A stretch of DNA of 64,000 nt from Rickettsiales bacterium (GCA_021299465.1 JAJTHB010000002.1:1-64000); one strand, 5' to 3'. Counted from the first letter of the stretch, positions 35,416-45,486 are shown. Notes: a model not told the origin generated them from the sequence alone. Program-made: numbers and translations.

Positions 35416-36642
35416 ATGAGTTTATTCAGCCCTCTCTTGGTGATTGGTTTGGATCAGGGCAATATCGCTGCCACCAGAAAACTTGTAAGTGATTGCGGGT
35501 TTGCTGATGCCCATGTTGTGGAGGATGGTTTCGCGAACGCCATCCGTGCATTAGCGCTTCGCAGCAGTTCACCTGACTATATTCTGGTCGATGTGGGTGG
35601 AGCCAGCCATGACGTGCTGCCGGCACTCGATAACTTTGCTACCTATTGTGATGCCCATGTGCGTGTGGTGGTGGTCGGGCAGACAAATGACATACATTTT
35701 TACCGCGAGCTGAAACAACGCGGGGTAATTGAGTATTTTGCCTATCCGGTGAGCCCGCAGGATATTCTGGCGGTGCTGGTCAGCAAGCAAACCGCGCAGC
35801 CTATCGCTGAACCTTCCGGCAAGCAGGGCGTGGTGATTTCGTGCATGAGTGCCGCCTCGGGTGATGGCGGCAGCACATTGGCGATGAATCTCGCCTATGC
35901 ATTAGCTTCCCGATACAACCAACCGACGGTGCTGGTTGATCTCGATTACCAATTTGGCCTGGTGGCCAAAAACCTCGATTTAAATGCGCCTTTTGGTATG
36001 CGCGAGGTGCTTGAACATCCAGAGCGCGGTCTGGATGAATTGCTGGTGAGCAAAATGCTGGTGAGTTACAAAGATCGCCTCAGCATTATTGCCGCCCCCA
36101 GTGAACTTCGCATTCTTCCTGCCATACGATCAGAGATCATCAGGACGCTGATCAGTATTCTGCGCCGCAAGTTCAAGTTTATCGTCATTGATTTGCCTCA
36201 TTTGTGGACGGATTGGACAGGGGCTACCATCAGCTACTCAGATCATACGGTATTGACTGCGCAGCTCTGGCTTCGTTCGCTTACGCATGCCACGCGATTG
36301 GCCGGTGCATGGCAAGCGGCAGGCGTTAATCTGGATCATACCTCGCTGGTGATTAACCGCAGCGGTGCGAAATATAAAGAAGCGGTGAGCAGTTCCGATT
36401 TTGAACGCATTTATCGCAGGCCAATCGCGGCAGTGCTTCATAATGATGTTAAAGCGATTTCGCAGGCTGAAAATAATGCGCAGACATTGTTTGAGATTGA
36501 GCAGTCGACGTTGCTCAAACAGCAGATCATGGAGTTTGCCGAAAGCCTTACGCTTCGCTATGCAGCAGAACTTGCAAATCAATTACCAGCGACAGAGAAG
36601 AAAAGCCTGTTTCCCTTTGCAAAAATAAGGAAGGGCAGCTGA
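35416..36642 (+). CDS. cpaE: Tad pilus ATPase-like localisation protein CpaE (TadZ)
   Basis: A 408-residue protein with an N-terminal receiver-like domain (about 1-125) and a ParA/MinD-like ATPase domain. The P-loop region reads SGDGGSTLAMNLAYALA and DLDYQFG follows, the deviant form common in CpaE. It directs the pilus machine to its site in the cell. Its stop overlaps the cpaF start by one base. Confidence 0.92.
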   Translation: MSLFSPLLVIGLDQGNIAATRKLVSDCGFADAHVVEDGFANAIRALALRSSSPDYILVDVGGASHDVLPALDNFATYCDAHVRVVVVGQTNDIHFYRELKQRGVIEYFAYPVSPQDILAVLVSKQTAQPIAEPSGKQGVVISCMSAASGDGGSTLAMNLAYALASRYNQPTVLVDLDYQFGLVAKNLDLNAPFGMREVLEHPERGLDELLVSKMLVSYKDRLSIIAAPSELRILPAIRSEIIRTLISILRRKFKFIVIDLPHLWTDWTGATISYSDHTVLTAQLWLRSLTHATRLAGAWQAAGVNLDHTSLVINRSGAKYKEAVSSSDFERIYRRPIAAVLHNDVKAISQAENNAQTLFEIEQSTLLKQQIMEFAESLTLRYAAELANQLPATEKKSLFPFAKIRKGS

Positions 36643-38072
36643 TGTTCGGTAAAAAGCAAACAGACGCAACACCGCTGCAATCTGCTGAGCAGCCACAAAC
36701 CGTAAAGCGGCAGGAGTCATCCTATCTGGTGGATATGGTCAGCGCCATGCCGTCATTTTCGCCGTCAGATAAGCCGGACGTATTTTTTACTGATCCTAGC
36801 CTTGAGACGATCGAATATCAGTCGGCTAAACATAAACTGACAGAATTGCTTTTGGAAAAAGTTGATTTTGCCGGCATGGATGCATTGACCGAAGATGGCA
36901 AGAAGGGCCGCATTCGGGATGCTGCGGGGTATTTGTTATACCATGATGTTCAGGTTCCACTCACGGCCGCGCAGGTTTCGCTGCTGAAAGAGCAGGCGGT
37001 CAACGATTTGCTTGGGGTTGGGCCGATTGAGGTGTTGATGAAGAATCAGCAGATTTCCGACATCATGATCAATGGCTATAACCGTGTTTATATCGAGAAG
37101 GATGGCAAGATCCTGCTCACCGATGTTACCTTTACCAGCGAACGTCATTTACTAAACGTAATCCAGAAAATTGTATCGATTGTCGGGCGGCGGATCGATG
37201 AATCCAGCCCGATGGTGGATGCGCGTATGCCGGATGGTTCTCGTTTCAACGCGATTATTCCGCCCTTGGCTCTCGATGGCTGCTTGGTATCGATTCGTAA
37301 GTTCCGCAAACAGAAAATGTCGCTGGAAGATTATGTGGCGCTTGGTTCCATGAGCGCCGCGATGCAGCGGTTTCTTGCAATCTGTGGTGAGATTCGTCTC
37401 AATATCATTGTCTCTGGTGGTACTGGAAGCGGCAAGACGACATTGCTTAATGCGCTCTCTGGCACCATCGGCCGCACCGAACGCATCATCACCATTGAAG
37501 ATGCCGCCGAGCTGCAACTACAGCAGCCCCATGTGCTGCGCATGGAGTCGCGCCCGCCAAATATGGAAGGTGTGGGCGAAGTCACCCAGCGGCAACTGCT
37601 TCGCAACGCCCTGCGTATGAGGCCAGATCGTATCATCATCGGTGAGATTCGTGGCGAGGAAGTGATTGAGGTTCTGTCGGCCATGAACACGGGTCACGAT
37701 GGCTCAATGGCGACGATGCATGCTAACAGCCCGCGTGATGCGCTGAGCCGCATTGAAAATCTGGTGGGGATGTCATCGGTCAAGATGTCACTGCCGAGCC
37801 TGCGCAATCAAATCGCAAGCGCTGTGCATCTCATCATTCAGGTGGCGCGCCAGCGTGATGGCAAACGCCGTGTGATACAGATTGAAGAGGTCGTGGATCT
37901 GAAGGATGATACCATTGTGACCCAGACGTTATTTGGTTTTCGCCCGGCGAGCATGAATAATCAGGGCGTGCTTAGCGGCGAATATTTTGCTACCGGCGCC
38001 ACACCGCATTTCCTGTCGCAGGCTGCCTATTACGGTCTGGAACAAGAACTTATGTCAACGCTGAAGGAGTAG
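36642..38072 (+). CDS. cpaF: Tad pilus secretion ATPase CpaF (TadA)
   Basis: A 476-residue hexameric ATPase that powers Flp pilus assembly. An N-terminal helical part precedes a PilT/VirB11-type core with [19 protein letters not shown], Walker [10 protein letters not shown], the Asp box [30 protein letters not shown] and His box [14 protein letters not shown]. It is distinct from the VirB11 encoded in this window, although in the same superfamily. tadB follows after 2 bp. Confidence 0.95.
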   Translation: MFGKKQTDATPLQSAEQPQTVKRQESSYLVDMVSAMPSFSPSDKPDVFFTDPSLETIEYQSAKHKLTELLLEKVDFAGMDALTEDGKKGRIRDAAGYLLYHDVQVPLTAAQVSLLKEQAVNDLLGVGPIEVLMKNQQISDIMINGYNRVYIEKDGKILLTDVTFTSERHLLNVIQKIVSIVGRRIDESSPMVDARMPDGSRFNAIIPPLALDGCLVSIRKFRKQKMSLEDYVALGSMSAAMQRFLAICGEIRLNIIVSGGTGSGKTTLLNALSGTIGRTERIITIEDAAELQLQQPHVLRMESRPPNMEGVGEVTQRQLLRNALRMRPDRIIIGEIRGEEVIEVLSAMNTGHDGSMATMHANSPRDALSRIENLVGMSSVKMSLPSLRNQIASAVHLIIQVARQRDGKRRVIQIEEVVDLKDDTIVTQTLFGFRPASMNNQGVLSGEYFATGATPHFLSQAAYYGLEQELMSTLKE

Positions 38073-38074
38073 CC

Positions 38075-39034
38075 ATGGAGATTGCCATTGCCATAGCCGT
38101 GGGTGTCGCCGCTTATGTGCTCATGGTCGCGATCCTGCCCAAGCGGCTGATGAACGAATCCAGCTATACCCAGAACATGCTGCGCAAGCTGGAAGAGGAA
38201 GCAGCGCTTGGTTTGCGCGTGGCGGAAGAGGTAACCCTGTTTCGTGATCAGGCCTATGCAACCAGCGGGTTTACACGAATCTTTCTCAGGTTTCCCGGCG
38301 CACAAATCATTTATCCAAGGCTTCTCAAAGCTGGTCTGGCTTACAGCCTCGAGAAATTTGTGATGATATCGGTGCTATCCTTTATCCTGCTCTTGTTTGT
38401 ATTGAGCAAGGGTGGCTTCATGGGAATCCTGAGCGCCCTTTCGCTGACATTGTTAGGAGCGTGGATGTACATCAACCGTCGCATTCGTTTGCGCAATCAG
38501 GCGTTTGTCGCAGCATTTCCGGATGCGCTTGATACGATTGTGCGCAGCGTGCGTTCTGGCTATCCGCTTAATACCGCCATTAAGATGGTGGCTGATAATA
38601 TGCCGGCGCCTGTTTCCACCGAATTCAAGCAGGTGGTGGACGAAACATCCTATGGCAGCTCTCTCATCGAATCTCTGAAACGGCTCACACAGCGTATCGA
38701 CGAACCGGATATTCGTTTTTTCGTGGTCGTGCTTACGGTACAGCAGGAGGTTGGGGGCAACTTGGCCGAGGTATTGTCCAACCTGTCTTCGATCATTCGT
38801 AAGCGCAAAAATCTCTATTTGAAAATCAAGGCGCTGTCCTCCGAGGGGCGCGCAACGGCGTGGGTGCTTGGATTGTTGCCTTTATTTGAATTTGTCATGA
38901 TCTATATGGTTGCGCCCCATCATCTGACGCCGCTTTTTACCACGGCTATGGGTAATATGATTTTAGCAGGCGCGGTTGGCATGGTGCTTCTGGGTGTTTT
39001 CATCGTGCGTCAAATGATCAATATCGAGGTATAG
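38075..39034 (+). CDS. tadB: Tad pilus inner-membrane protein TadB
   Basis: A 319-residue type II secretion GspF-like protein. An N-terminal membrane helix, a pair of helices around residues 90-130, the cytoplasmic F domain (FPDALDTIVRSVRSGYPLNTAIKMV and VVVLTVQQEVGGNLAEVLSNLS) and two C-terminal helices are visible. It pairs with TadC as the membrane platform above CpaF. Confidence 0.93.
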   Translation: MEIAIAIAVGVAAYVLMVAILPKRLMNESSYTQNMLRKLEEEAALGLRVAEEVTLFRDQAYATSGFTRIFLRFPGAQIIYPRLLKAGLAYSLEKFVMISVLSFILLLFVLSKGGFMGILSALSLTLLGAWMYINRRIRLRNQAFVAAFPDALDTIVRSVRSGYPLNTAIKMVADNMPAPVSTEFKQVVDETSYGSSLIESLKRLTQRIDEPDIRFFVVVLTVQQEVGGNLAEVLSNLSSIIRKRKNLYLKIKALSSEGRATAWVLGLLPLFEFVMIYMVAPHHLTPLFTTAMGNMILAGAVGMVLLGVFIVRQMINIEV

Positions 39035-39038
39035 CAGC

Positions 39039-39992
39039 ATGGACTACATGATTTATGCCTTGATTGTGCTTGGCGTGTTCACAGGGTACATGGCGCTCGT
39101 CAACCTGTTCAAACGAGGCCGCCCCAGTATAGCCATGACTGATATGCCGCAGCGGAGCGATTACCTGAATATGCAGGAAAGCTCGATCCCGCCGCTGGCA
39201 TCATTTTGCCAATCCATGGTGTCGATCTTTGGAAAGAATGAGGCCAAGCAAAAAGAAGTGGCGGTGTTTTTATCGCAGGCTGGCATTTATTCACCCTATG
39301 CGCCGGCCTATTACCTGTTCTTCCAGCGTTTCATTCAGCCGTTATTCCTGCTTCTGGCGGTCGTTTTGTTTTACAAGATGCTGTTTCCTGCCGAGCAGCT
39401 CGGTGCCATGGCAAAAATAAAACATATGCTGCTGGTGCTCATTTGTGCGGCAATCGGCATCTGGGGTGCCAAGCTATATGTCACAAACCTAAAGCAGCGC
39501 CGCCAGAAAATCATGCTGCGGTCGTTTCCCGAAACGTTGGATCTGCTGCTGGTGTGCATTGAGTCAGGGCTTGGTCTGGATGCGGCGCTTGCCCGCGTAT
39601 GCAACGAAATGCGCGAGACTCATCCTGTGATGATTTCCGAGCTGGATCGCACCCGTGCACAGCTCACCGTGATGAGCGATCGTTCGCAGGTATTGCAGGC
39701 GCTCGCGGATCGGACCGATATCGTGCAGTTTAAATCCTTGATCTCAGCACTGATGCAAACCGAAAAATTTGGAACCTCGCTGGTCGACACGCTGCGTGTG
39801 CTATCCGATGATTTACGAACGACGCGGCTCATGACCGCGGAGAATCGCGCTGCCCGTATCCCTGTTCTCATTACCATCCCGCTGATCTTCTGCGTGCTGC
39901 CGGCGTTCATCATGATTATTCTGGGGCCGCCAATAGTCAAAGTTGTCCAGCAGGGCGGTATTTTTGGTGAAAAGAACCAAACAAGCCGCTAG
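39039..39992 (+). CDS. tadC: Tad pilus inner-membrane protein TadC
   Basis: A 317-residue GspF-domain paralogue of TadB. Helices lie at about 3-20, 88-110, 128-147 and near the C-terminus (about 278-300). The F domain reads [25 protein letters not shown] and the [21 protein letters not shown] block. It ends the visible pilus operon, and uvrB starts 11 bp later, so uvrB may be partly read through. Confidence 0.93.
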   Translation: MDYMIYALIVLGVFTGYMALVNLFKRGRPSIAMTDMPQRSDYLNMQESSIPPLASFCQSMVSIFGKNEAKQKEVAVFLSQAGIYSPYAPAYYLFFQRFIQPLFLLLAVVLFYKMLFPAEQLGAMAKIKHMLLVLICAAIGIWGAKLYVTNLKQRRQKIMLRSFPETLDLLLVCIESGLGLDAALARVCNEMRETHPVMISELDRTRAQLTVMSDRSQVLQALADRTDIVQFKSLISALMQTEKFGTSLVDTLRVLSDDLRTTRLMTAENRAARIPVLITIPLIFCVLPAFIMIILGPPIVKVVQQGGIFGEKNQTSR

Positions 39993-40003
39993 TAATCAGG
40001 CCT

Positions 40004-42025
40004 ATGGTGGCATTTAATCTTATCTCTGATTTCACGCCCGCTGGTGACCAGCCGCAGGCGATTGAGACCTTGCTATCGGGGCTGAATGAAAGCGCCCGCG
40101 ACCAGGTATTGCTTGGCGTCACCGGTTCGGGGAAAACCTTCACCATGGCGCAGGTCATCGCGCGTACCCAGCGTCCGGCGCTGATCATGGCGCATAACAA
40201 AACCTTAGCTGCGCAGCTTTACAGCGAAATGAAGGCGTTTTTCCCGAATAACGCAGTGGAATATTTCGTCTCCTACTACGATTATTACCAGCCGGAAGCC
40301 TACGTTCCCAAAACAGATACCTACATTGAAAAAGATTCCTCGATCAACGAGCAGATCGACCGTATGCGACACTCCGCCACGCGTAATATGCTGACCCGTC
40401 CGGATGTGATTGTGGTGGCGTCAGTCAGCTGCATTTATGGTATCGGTTCGGCCGAGAGCTATCAGGGTATGGTCAAAAGCCTGAGGGTTGGCGAGCGTAT
40501 CGAACAAAAAGCGCTGATCCGCACGCTCATCGAGTTGCAGTACCAGCGAAACGATCTGGATTTCCATCGCGGCACGTTTCGTGTGCGTGGTGATTCGCTG
40601 GATCTATTCCCATCGCATTATGACGATGCGGCGTGGCGGCTTTCCTTCTTCGGCGACGAGCTGGAGATGATCAGCGAGTTCGATCCCTTAACCGGCGAAT
40701 CCAAAGTAAAACATGAGCAGATTGAGATCTTCGCTAACAGCCATTATGTCACCACTCGTCCGACACTGGAGCGTGCGATCAAGGAGATCAAGCTTGAAAT
40801 GAAGGAGCGTGTCGACTGGCTGCGCGCTAATAACAAGCTGGTGGAAGCGCAGCGCCTTGAGCAGCGTACGCAGTTTGACCTCGAAATGCTCACTGAAACA
40901 GGTATGTGCAAAGGCATTGAAAACTATTCACGCTATCTGGCTGGCACCAAAGAAGGCCATCCGCCGCCGACCTTATTTCAATATCTGCCGAAAAACGCGC
41001 TGCTGTTCATCGATGAATCTCACGTCACCGTGTCACAGATTGGCGCGATGTATAGCGGCGACCGTTCGCGCAAATCAACGCTGGTGGAGTTTGGGTTTCG
41101 CCTGCCAAGCGCGCTGGATAACCGGCCGCTCAAGTTCGAGGAATGGGAGGCGATGCGCCCGCAAACAATCTTCGTTTCGGCCACCCCTGGTAAATGGGAA
41201 ATGCAGCGTACCGGCGGCGTCTTTGCCGAGCAGGTGATCCGCCCGACAGGCCTTACCGATCCACCTTACGAAATCAAGCCGGTGGCAACCCAGGTGGATG
41301 ATTTGCTCGCCGAGTGTCACTTAAAGATTAAGGTGGGCCAGCGCATTCTGGTTACGACACTTACCAAGCGCATGGCCGAAGAGCTCACTGATTACATGAA
41401 CGAAGCGGGCATCAAGGTGCGCTACCTCCACTCAGATGTCGAAACGCTCGAGCGCATCGAAATCATCCGCGACCTCAGGCTTGGTAAATTCGATGTGCTG
41501 ATCGGGGTCAACCTGCTGCGCGAGGGGCTGGATATCCCGGAATGCGGGCTGGTTGCGATTCTGGATGCCGACAAGGAAGGCTTCCTGCGCTCGACCACAT
41601 CGCTGATACAGACTATTGGCCGCGCTGCGCGCAATGTTGACAGCAAGGTGATTCTCTACGCCGATCGTATCACCGATTCGATGAAGGCCGCGCTGGGTGA
41701 GACGGATCGCCGCCGCGCCAAGCAGCAAGCCTATAATAAAGAGCACGGCATCACGCCGCAGACTATCAAGAAACATGTCGGCGAGATCATCGAATCGGTA
41801 GCAGAAAAAGACTATGTGACGGTCGCAACCAAGCTCAAAAAATATGAAGTGAAGCTTTCGGATAATGCGAAGAAAAATCCGGAAAGCTACCTCGCCGCGC
41901 TGCGCGATATGATGCTAAAAGCCGCATCTGACCTTGAGTTTGAAGAAGCCGCCCGCCTGCGCGATGAGATGACAAGGCTGGAAGAAAAACTGCATCAGCC
42001 CGGATCAGCTAAGAAAAAAGCCTGA
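40004..42025 (+). CDS. uvrB: UvrABC system protein B
   Basis: A 673-residue DNA-damage recognition helicase-like subunit of nucleotide excision repair. Walker [12 protein letters not shown], beta-hairpin region [29 protein letters not shown], motif [11 protein letters not shown] and a C-terminal UVR domain that binds UvrC ([17 protein letters not shown]) are all present. It hands the damaged strand to UvrC after loading by UvrA. The stop TGA overlaps the ATG of a short reading frame (42025). Confidence 0.97.
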   Translation: MVAFNLISDFTPAGDQPQAIETLLSGLNESARDQVLLGVTGSGKTFTMAQVIARTQRPALIMAHNKTLAAQLYSEMKAFFPNNAVEYFVSYYDYYQPEAYVPKTDTYIEKDSSINEQIDRMRHSATRNMLTRPDVIVVASVSCIYGIGSAESYQGMVKSLRVGERIEQKALIRTLIELQYQRNDLDFHRGTFRVRGDSLDLFPSHYDDAAWRLSFFGDELEMISEFDPLTGESKVKHEQIEIFANSHYVTTRPTLERAIKEIKLEMKERVDWLRANNKLVEAQRLEQRTQFDLEMLTETGMCKGIENYSRYLAGTKEGHPPPTLFQYLPKNALLFIDESHVTVSQIGAMYSGDRSRKSTLVEFGFRLPSALDNRPLKFEEWEAMRPQTIFVSATPGKWEMQRTGGVFAEQVIRPTGLTDPPYEIKPVATQVDDLLAECHLKIKVGQRILVTTLTKRMAEELTDYMNEAGIKVRYLHSDVETLERIEIIRDLRLGKFDVLIGVNLLREGLDIPECGLVAILDADKEGFLRSTTSLIQTIGRAARNVDSKVILYADRITDSMKAALGETDRRRAKQQAYNKEHGITPQTIKKHVGEIIESVAEKDYVTVATKLKKYEVKLSDNAKKNPESYLAALRDMMLKAASDLEFEEAARLRDEMTRLEEKLHQPGSAKKKA

Positions 42026-42194
42026 TGCAAAAATCTCCTCCACACCGCCATGGAAGCGCAAAAAGAAAAACACCGGCAAGCCGAAAAAGAAAATGACGCC
42101 CGAGCAGATTGCCGCCGCTCGCGAGCGCGCCGAAGCAGCAGGCAGGCCTTATCCCAACCTGATCGATAACCTGTGGGCGATAAAGCAGCATTGA
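42025..42194 (+). pseudogene. Small basic protein, frame broken at an A-tract
   Basis: The ATG at 42025 overlaps the uvrB stop but runs out of frame after MQKSPP. One base shifted, an uninterrupted frame reads TPPWKRKKKNTGKPKKK, then MTPEQIAAARERAEAAGRPY, then PNLIDNLWAIKQH with a stop at 42192-42194. That ending resembles small alphaproteobacterial proteins as I remember them. Adding one A to the five-A run at 42029-42033 would join start and body into one protein of about 57 residues. Either the gene is broken, the base call is wrong, or slippage restores it. A shorter protein from ATG 42093 (33 residues) is the alternative. Confidence 0.45.
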
Positions 42195-42216
42195 CTTGCT
42201 TGTGGTAGTATCGGCG

Positions 42217-43407
42217 CTATTCGCGCTCTTCGAACACGACCTTGCCGTTTTTGGGGTTGAGGGCGATGAGGAGTTTGCCATCCAGCATAGCGCGAGCTTT
42301 CTTTCCAAACACATCAAAACGCCAGCCGGAGAGCAGGCTGGATTCGCTATCGCCCAGCGCCAGCTGTTCGAGATCATCTTTACCGGCGATCAGGCTGGGG
42401 GCGATGCCATGCTGATCAGCCTTAACCTTAAGCAGGAAGGAGAGCATGGCAACTGCACCGGTGACATGTTCGGGCTGCCGCTTATGTTTAGCAACTTGCG
42501 GCCATTCGGTTTGCGGCATTGCCAGCGCGCGTTCAACACATTCAAGCACTTGTGCAATTTTAGATTTAGAAATCCCTCCGGCCAGGCTTCTGAGCCGATC
42601 AAGGTCCGCTTCCTTGCGGGGCGCTACGGAGGCGAGCTCTACCAGTACTTCATCTTTAAAAATTCGTCCGCGAGGCACATCGCCTTTACGCGCTTCGATC
42701 TCGCGCCACTGGGCGAGTTCGCGTAGCACAGCAAGGTGTTTTGGGCGCATATTGCCATACTTCAGGCGCTTCCAGCTATCGCGTGGATCGGTATCATAGA
42801 GCTTGGGGTTCGTCAGCGTCGCTAGTTCCGATTCGATCCAGCGCTCGCGCCCGGCGGCCTCGATCTTCAGTTTAAGGTCATCATAAATGAGCCTAAGATG
42901 GGTGACATCCGAAAGCGCATAAGCAAGCTGCTTATCAGAAAGCGGTCTGGCCGACCAGTCAGTAAAGCGCGAGGATTTATCCAGCTCAGCGTCCACAATT
43001 TTATTTACAAGCGTTTCATAAGATACCGATTCGCCGTAACCACAGACTGCGGCGGCTACTTGCGTATCAAAAATCGGCTCCGGCATTTTGCCGGTTAAGT
43101 GATAAAAAATCTCGATATCCTGCCGGCAGGCGTGAAATACCTTCAGTACATTCTTGTCCGAAAGCAGTTGCCATACGGGTGTAAGGTCAATAGCTTCCGC
43201 CAGCGGATCAATCGCAGCCGCGTGATCGCGAAGCCCTCCCCCCTTGAGGGGGAGGGTTGGGAGGGGGGCGCCTGCGATCTGAATCAGGCACAGCTTCGGC
43301 CAATACGTTTTTTCGCGCAGGAATTCGGTGTCAACGGTGATGTAGCCGCTTTCACGCACGTCATCGCAAAATTTTTTCAGCTCGTCGTTGGTCGTGATGA
43401 GGGTCAT
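42217..43407 (-). CDS. rnd: Ribonuclease D
   Basis: A 396-residue 3'-5' exoribonuclease that trims tRNA precursors. Exonuclease motifs: I DTEFLRE, II FHACRQDIEIFY and III YALSDVTHLRLIYDDL. An HRDC domain follows (about 215-290), then a C-terminal domain. Residues about 46-62 (GAPLPTLPLKGGGLRDH) interrupt the normally continuous CLIQIA...AAIDPL region and are encoded by a G/C palindrome, an in-frame repeat insertion. The catalytic Asp and Glu are intact, and the insert sits in a surface loop between motifs I and II, so activity is probably kept. Confidence 0.95.
   Translation of the reverse strand: MTLITTNDELKKFCDDVRESGYITVDTEFLREKTYWPKLCLIQIAGAPLPTLPLKGGGLRDHAAAIDPLAEAIDLTPVWQLLSDKNVLKVFHACRQDIEIFYHLTGKMPEPIFDTQVAAAVCGYGESVSYETLVNKIVDAELDKSSRFTDWSARPLSDKQLAYALSDVTHLRLIYDDLKLKIEAAGRERWIESELATLTNPKLYDTDPRDSWKRLKYGNMRPKHLAVLRELAQWREIEARKGDVPRGRIFKDEVLVELASVAPRKEADLDRLRSLAGGISKSKIAQVLECVERALAMPQTEWPQVAKHKRQPEHVTGAVAMLSFLLKVKADQHGIAPSLIAGKDDLEQLALGDSESSLLSGWRFDVFGKKARAMLDGKLLIALNPKNGKVVFEERE
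43222..43272 (-). repeat. In-frame palindromic insertion in rnd
   Basis: About 51 bp, a multiple of three. Its core is an inverted repeat: CCCTCCCCC at 43234-43242 pairs with GGGGGAGGG at 43248-43256, followed by a second G run. It encodes a Pro/Leu/Gly-rich peptide absent from ordinary RNase D. This behaviour matches Rickettsia palindromic elements, which spread inside genes without breaking the frame. Confidence 0.7.
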
Positions 43408-43578
43408 GTACCATATTCCCGCGAAAGCGGGGATCCTGTAGAGTGAATGAATGACCGGATTTATAGAAGCTAGAGGCCGGATTGGCTAGTGGTTTTGCGT
43501 CATCCCAAGGTTAGCAGAGCAGGGCAGCGATAAGATGCATTTATACTGTTAAGCTTACGAATAAGATCACTAATTCGG

Positions 43579-43646
43579 TGTCATTCCGAGCGCTAGCGAG
43601 GAATCTTCATGTTTAGAAAGATCCCTCGGCTACGCTCGGGATGACA
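43579..43646. repeat. Palindromic intergenic repeat, copy 1
   Basis: 68 bp beginning TGTCATTCCGAGC and ending GCTCGGGATGACA, so the ends pair as a 13-bp stem with one mismatch. The interior has GCGAGGAATCTT and AAAGATCCCTCGG, also complementary. This type of REP-like hairpin is dispersed in many Proteobacteria. Confidence 0.8.
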
Positions 43647-43669
43647 ATATAGAGAAATCATGAATTTGA

Positions 43670-43735
43670 TGTCATTCCGAGCGTTAGCGAGGAATCTTAA
43701 TCACTAAAAGATCCCTCGGCAAGCTCGGGATGACA
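43670..43735. repeat. Palindromic intergenic repeat, copy 2
   Basis: 66 bp, same orientation as copy 1 and about 85% identical by eye, differing mainly in the central loop and a two-base gap. It ends 3 bp from the stop codon of the minus-strand 526-residue gene, where its hairpin could also serve to end transcription or stabilise the mRNA. Confidence 0.8.
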
Positions 43736-43738
43736 ATC

Positions 43739-45319
43739 CTACGCCGCGCCGCGCCCTGCTGCCGGAGCTTCAGCGCGCTGCGCCTGTTCCATCGGGCCTT
43801 TCGGGCCAGCGGCTAATTTTTCTCTGAGGAATCCCGCAACAGTGCCAGCGTCTAATGGAACTTGGCCAGATGCCTGCGCCGCCGCCTCAGCCGCCTTACC
43901 ATCAATCCCCGGCTGCGCTGCCACCACTTGCCCACCATCCACTTTTGCCACCACATCCGGCGCGAGGGCAGGGGCTTGCTGCTGCGCTGCGGCTGCGGTC
44001 ATCACCTGCGCGCGCACCGCTTCCGGCAGCGCCGCGATCTGATCGGCGCTCAGTTCCGCTGCGCGCTGCGGCGCGACTTGCTCCAGCTCGGCCGGGGTGA
44101 GTTCGCCGATGGGCAGGGTCATCAGGTTGCGCTCGTCAGCCGCCACACCGGCCACCGATTCCACAATCGCCTTGAATTTATTCGCCGGTAAATCAAGCGA
44201 AACGGTAATCTGGCCGGGGGTGTATTTCTCACTGCCATCTGCGGTTTTAATAGCAGATGTTTTAACGATGCGCGGTTGCTGTTTGCCGCCTTCTGCGCTG
44301 TTATTGCTAGTGCCGATGCCTCCTGAATACACCCAGTTTTCATGCTTCTTGAATGTGTCATCTTCGATGAAGCTTTTCACCTTCTCCGCCATTTCCGGCT
44401 TGGCCTGCGCGAGCCTTACCAGCGGCTTAATCACCGCGCGTTTCATATCCTCGCGCCCGGCGATGATCGGGAACACCTCAACCGCCTTATCACCGGCAAA
44501 CAGCACCGAACGAGCCACGGCTTTCTGTAGCTGAGCGTCGTTGCCTTCACCGTCTTTCAGGGCGTTGAGTGGGTTGGAATCGCGTAGTGCTTTGGTTTCA
44601 TCGGCAGAAAGCGTGGGGCCTTTGTAGCCTGTTGCTTGGTTTTGTTTGGCAGCGGCAAGCTGCTCTTTAGATAAGATATCAATAGATAAAAGGCTGCCAT
44701 AATCGGTTTTGCTCGCAGATACCGCAAAATCTAGCGCCATAATTTTGGCACGCAGCGTCTGCTTCTGCTCCTCTGTAGTTGCTTCCGGTGTGTATTTCAC
44801 TACGCGCTCGGCGAGCATGGACTTGATCGCGTCCATGCGTGCTTCCAGATTCTTCTGGATCGCGGCGGGATCAGCATCTTTGGGGACGTCCAGACTGACG
44901 GTGATACCGGTATCTTTTTTCGTAATTTGAACGGTGTGATCGGGGCGCTGCTGAGCGTCCTTCTTCGCCATTTGCTCAAACCACGCCGCGAAGCTTTCAG
45001 GAATCTGCGCACCGTCCTTGATAAATTCACGCAGCCGCTTCGCCAGATTTTCGGCATGTTTGCGGTCGGTTTCAAACTGCACATTACCGGCTAATGCGGG
45101 AATCTGTGATAGCTGCGCCAGGATCAGTGCCTGGAGCGTCGGGTCGGTTTCCAGCCCCTCGTTAGTGATGGTCAGCTCTAGGGTTGCAGGTGTCTGGTTT
45201 TGGTTATCCAGCCCACCGCCGCCATAGCTGCTGCGCGCCTCGACCTTGAAATCACCCCTGCCAAGGCCGTTCAAATTTTTTGAAATGTTAGCTGCAACCT
45301 GTTCCATCACTGCGTTCAT
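43739..45319 (-). CDS. Unknown 526-residue soluble protein, possibly co-regulated with the vir genes
   Basis: No signal peptide, membrane helix or known catalytic motif is visible. The N-terminal third has two similar beta-type segments (ATLELTITNEG at about 46-56 and HTVQITKKDTGITVSLDVP at about 127-145). A helical middle (about 150-330) follows, then a third such segment near 368 (PGQITVSLDLP) and an Ala/Gln/Pro-rich C-terminal 130 residues. The protein may thus be built from repeated modules. A tandem CTGTCAC-type site like those before virB2 and virB4 lies about 75 bp upstream. I do not recognise the family; a type IV secretion substrate or partner is a guess from that shared site. Confidence 0.65.
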   Translation of the reverse strand: MNAVMEQVAANISKNLNGLGRGDFKVEARSSYGGGGLDNQNQTPATLELTITNEGLETDPTLQALILAQLSQIPALAGNVQFETDRKHAENLAKRLREFIKDGAQIPESFAAWFEQMAKKDAQQRPDHTVQITKKDTGITVSLDVPKDADPAAIQKNLEARMDAIKSMLAERVVKYTPEATTEEQKQTLRAKIMALDFAVSASKTDYGSLLSIDILSKEQLAAAKQNQATGYKGPTLSADETKALRDSNPLNALKDGEGNDAQLQKAVARSVLFAGDKAVEVFPIIAGREDMKRAVIKPLVRLAQAKPEMAEKVKSFIEDDTFKKHENWVYSGGIGTSNNSAEGGKQQPRIVKTSAIKTADGSEKYTPGQITVSLDLPANKFKAIVESVAGVAADERNLMTLPIGELTPAELEQVAPQRAAELSADQIAALPEAVRAQVMTAAAAQQQAPALAPDVVAKVDGGQVVAAQPGIDGKAAEAAAQASGQVPLDAGTVAGFLREKLAAGPKGPMEQAQRAEAPAAGRGAA

Positions 45320-45393
45320 ACAATCCTCTATTGGCTATTATTAGTTTGAATTCAGATAGCCATTAATCTACCCCAACCCGCCGCCACGAAAAA

Positions 45394-45423
45394 GTGAAGC
45401 TTTTGTGACAGCGCGTGTGACAA
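45394..45423 (-). promoter_or_regulatory. Tandem Pho-box-like repeats upstream of the 526-residue gene
   Basis: Read on the minus strand: TTGTCAC-acgcg-CTGTCAC-aaaa-GCTTCAC, three heptamers at 12- and 11-bp spacing, ending 74 bp before the start at 45319. The central CTGTCAC-aaa is shared with the sites upstream of virB2 and virB4. Confidence 0.5.
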
Positions 45424-45486
45424 TCACATAGCCGTATGCCCGGGAAGAGGAAAAATCATTAAATCTTTGTCATATAACGATAAAAA

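Larger units (their letters stand above)
43408..43738. other. 331-bp intergenic region with dispersed repeats
   Basis: I see no gene here. A hairpin ATTCCCGC-gaaa-GCGGGGAT stands at 43414-43433 next to the rnd start, and two copies of a longer palindromic repeat occupy 43579-43646 and 43670-43735. The rnd promoter must lie within this stretch, but I could not pick it out. Confidence 0.7.

Noticed and set aside
43579-43735. CRISPR array
   Set aside because: There are only two copies, each itself a 66-68-bp palindrome, with one 23-bp gap and no cas genes.
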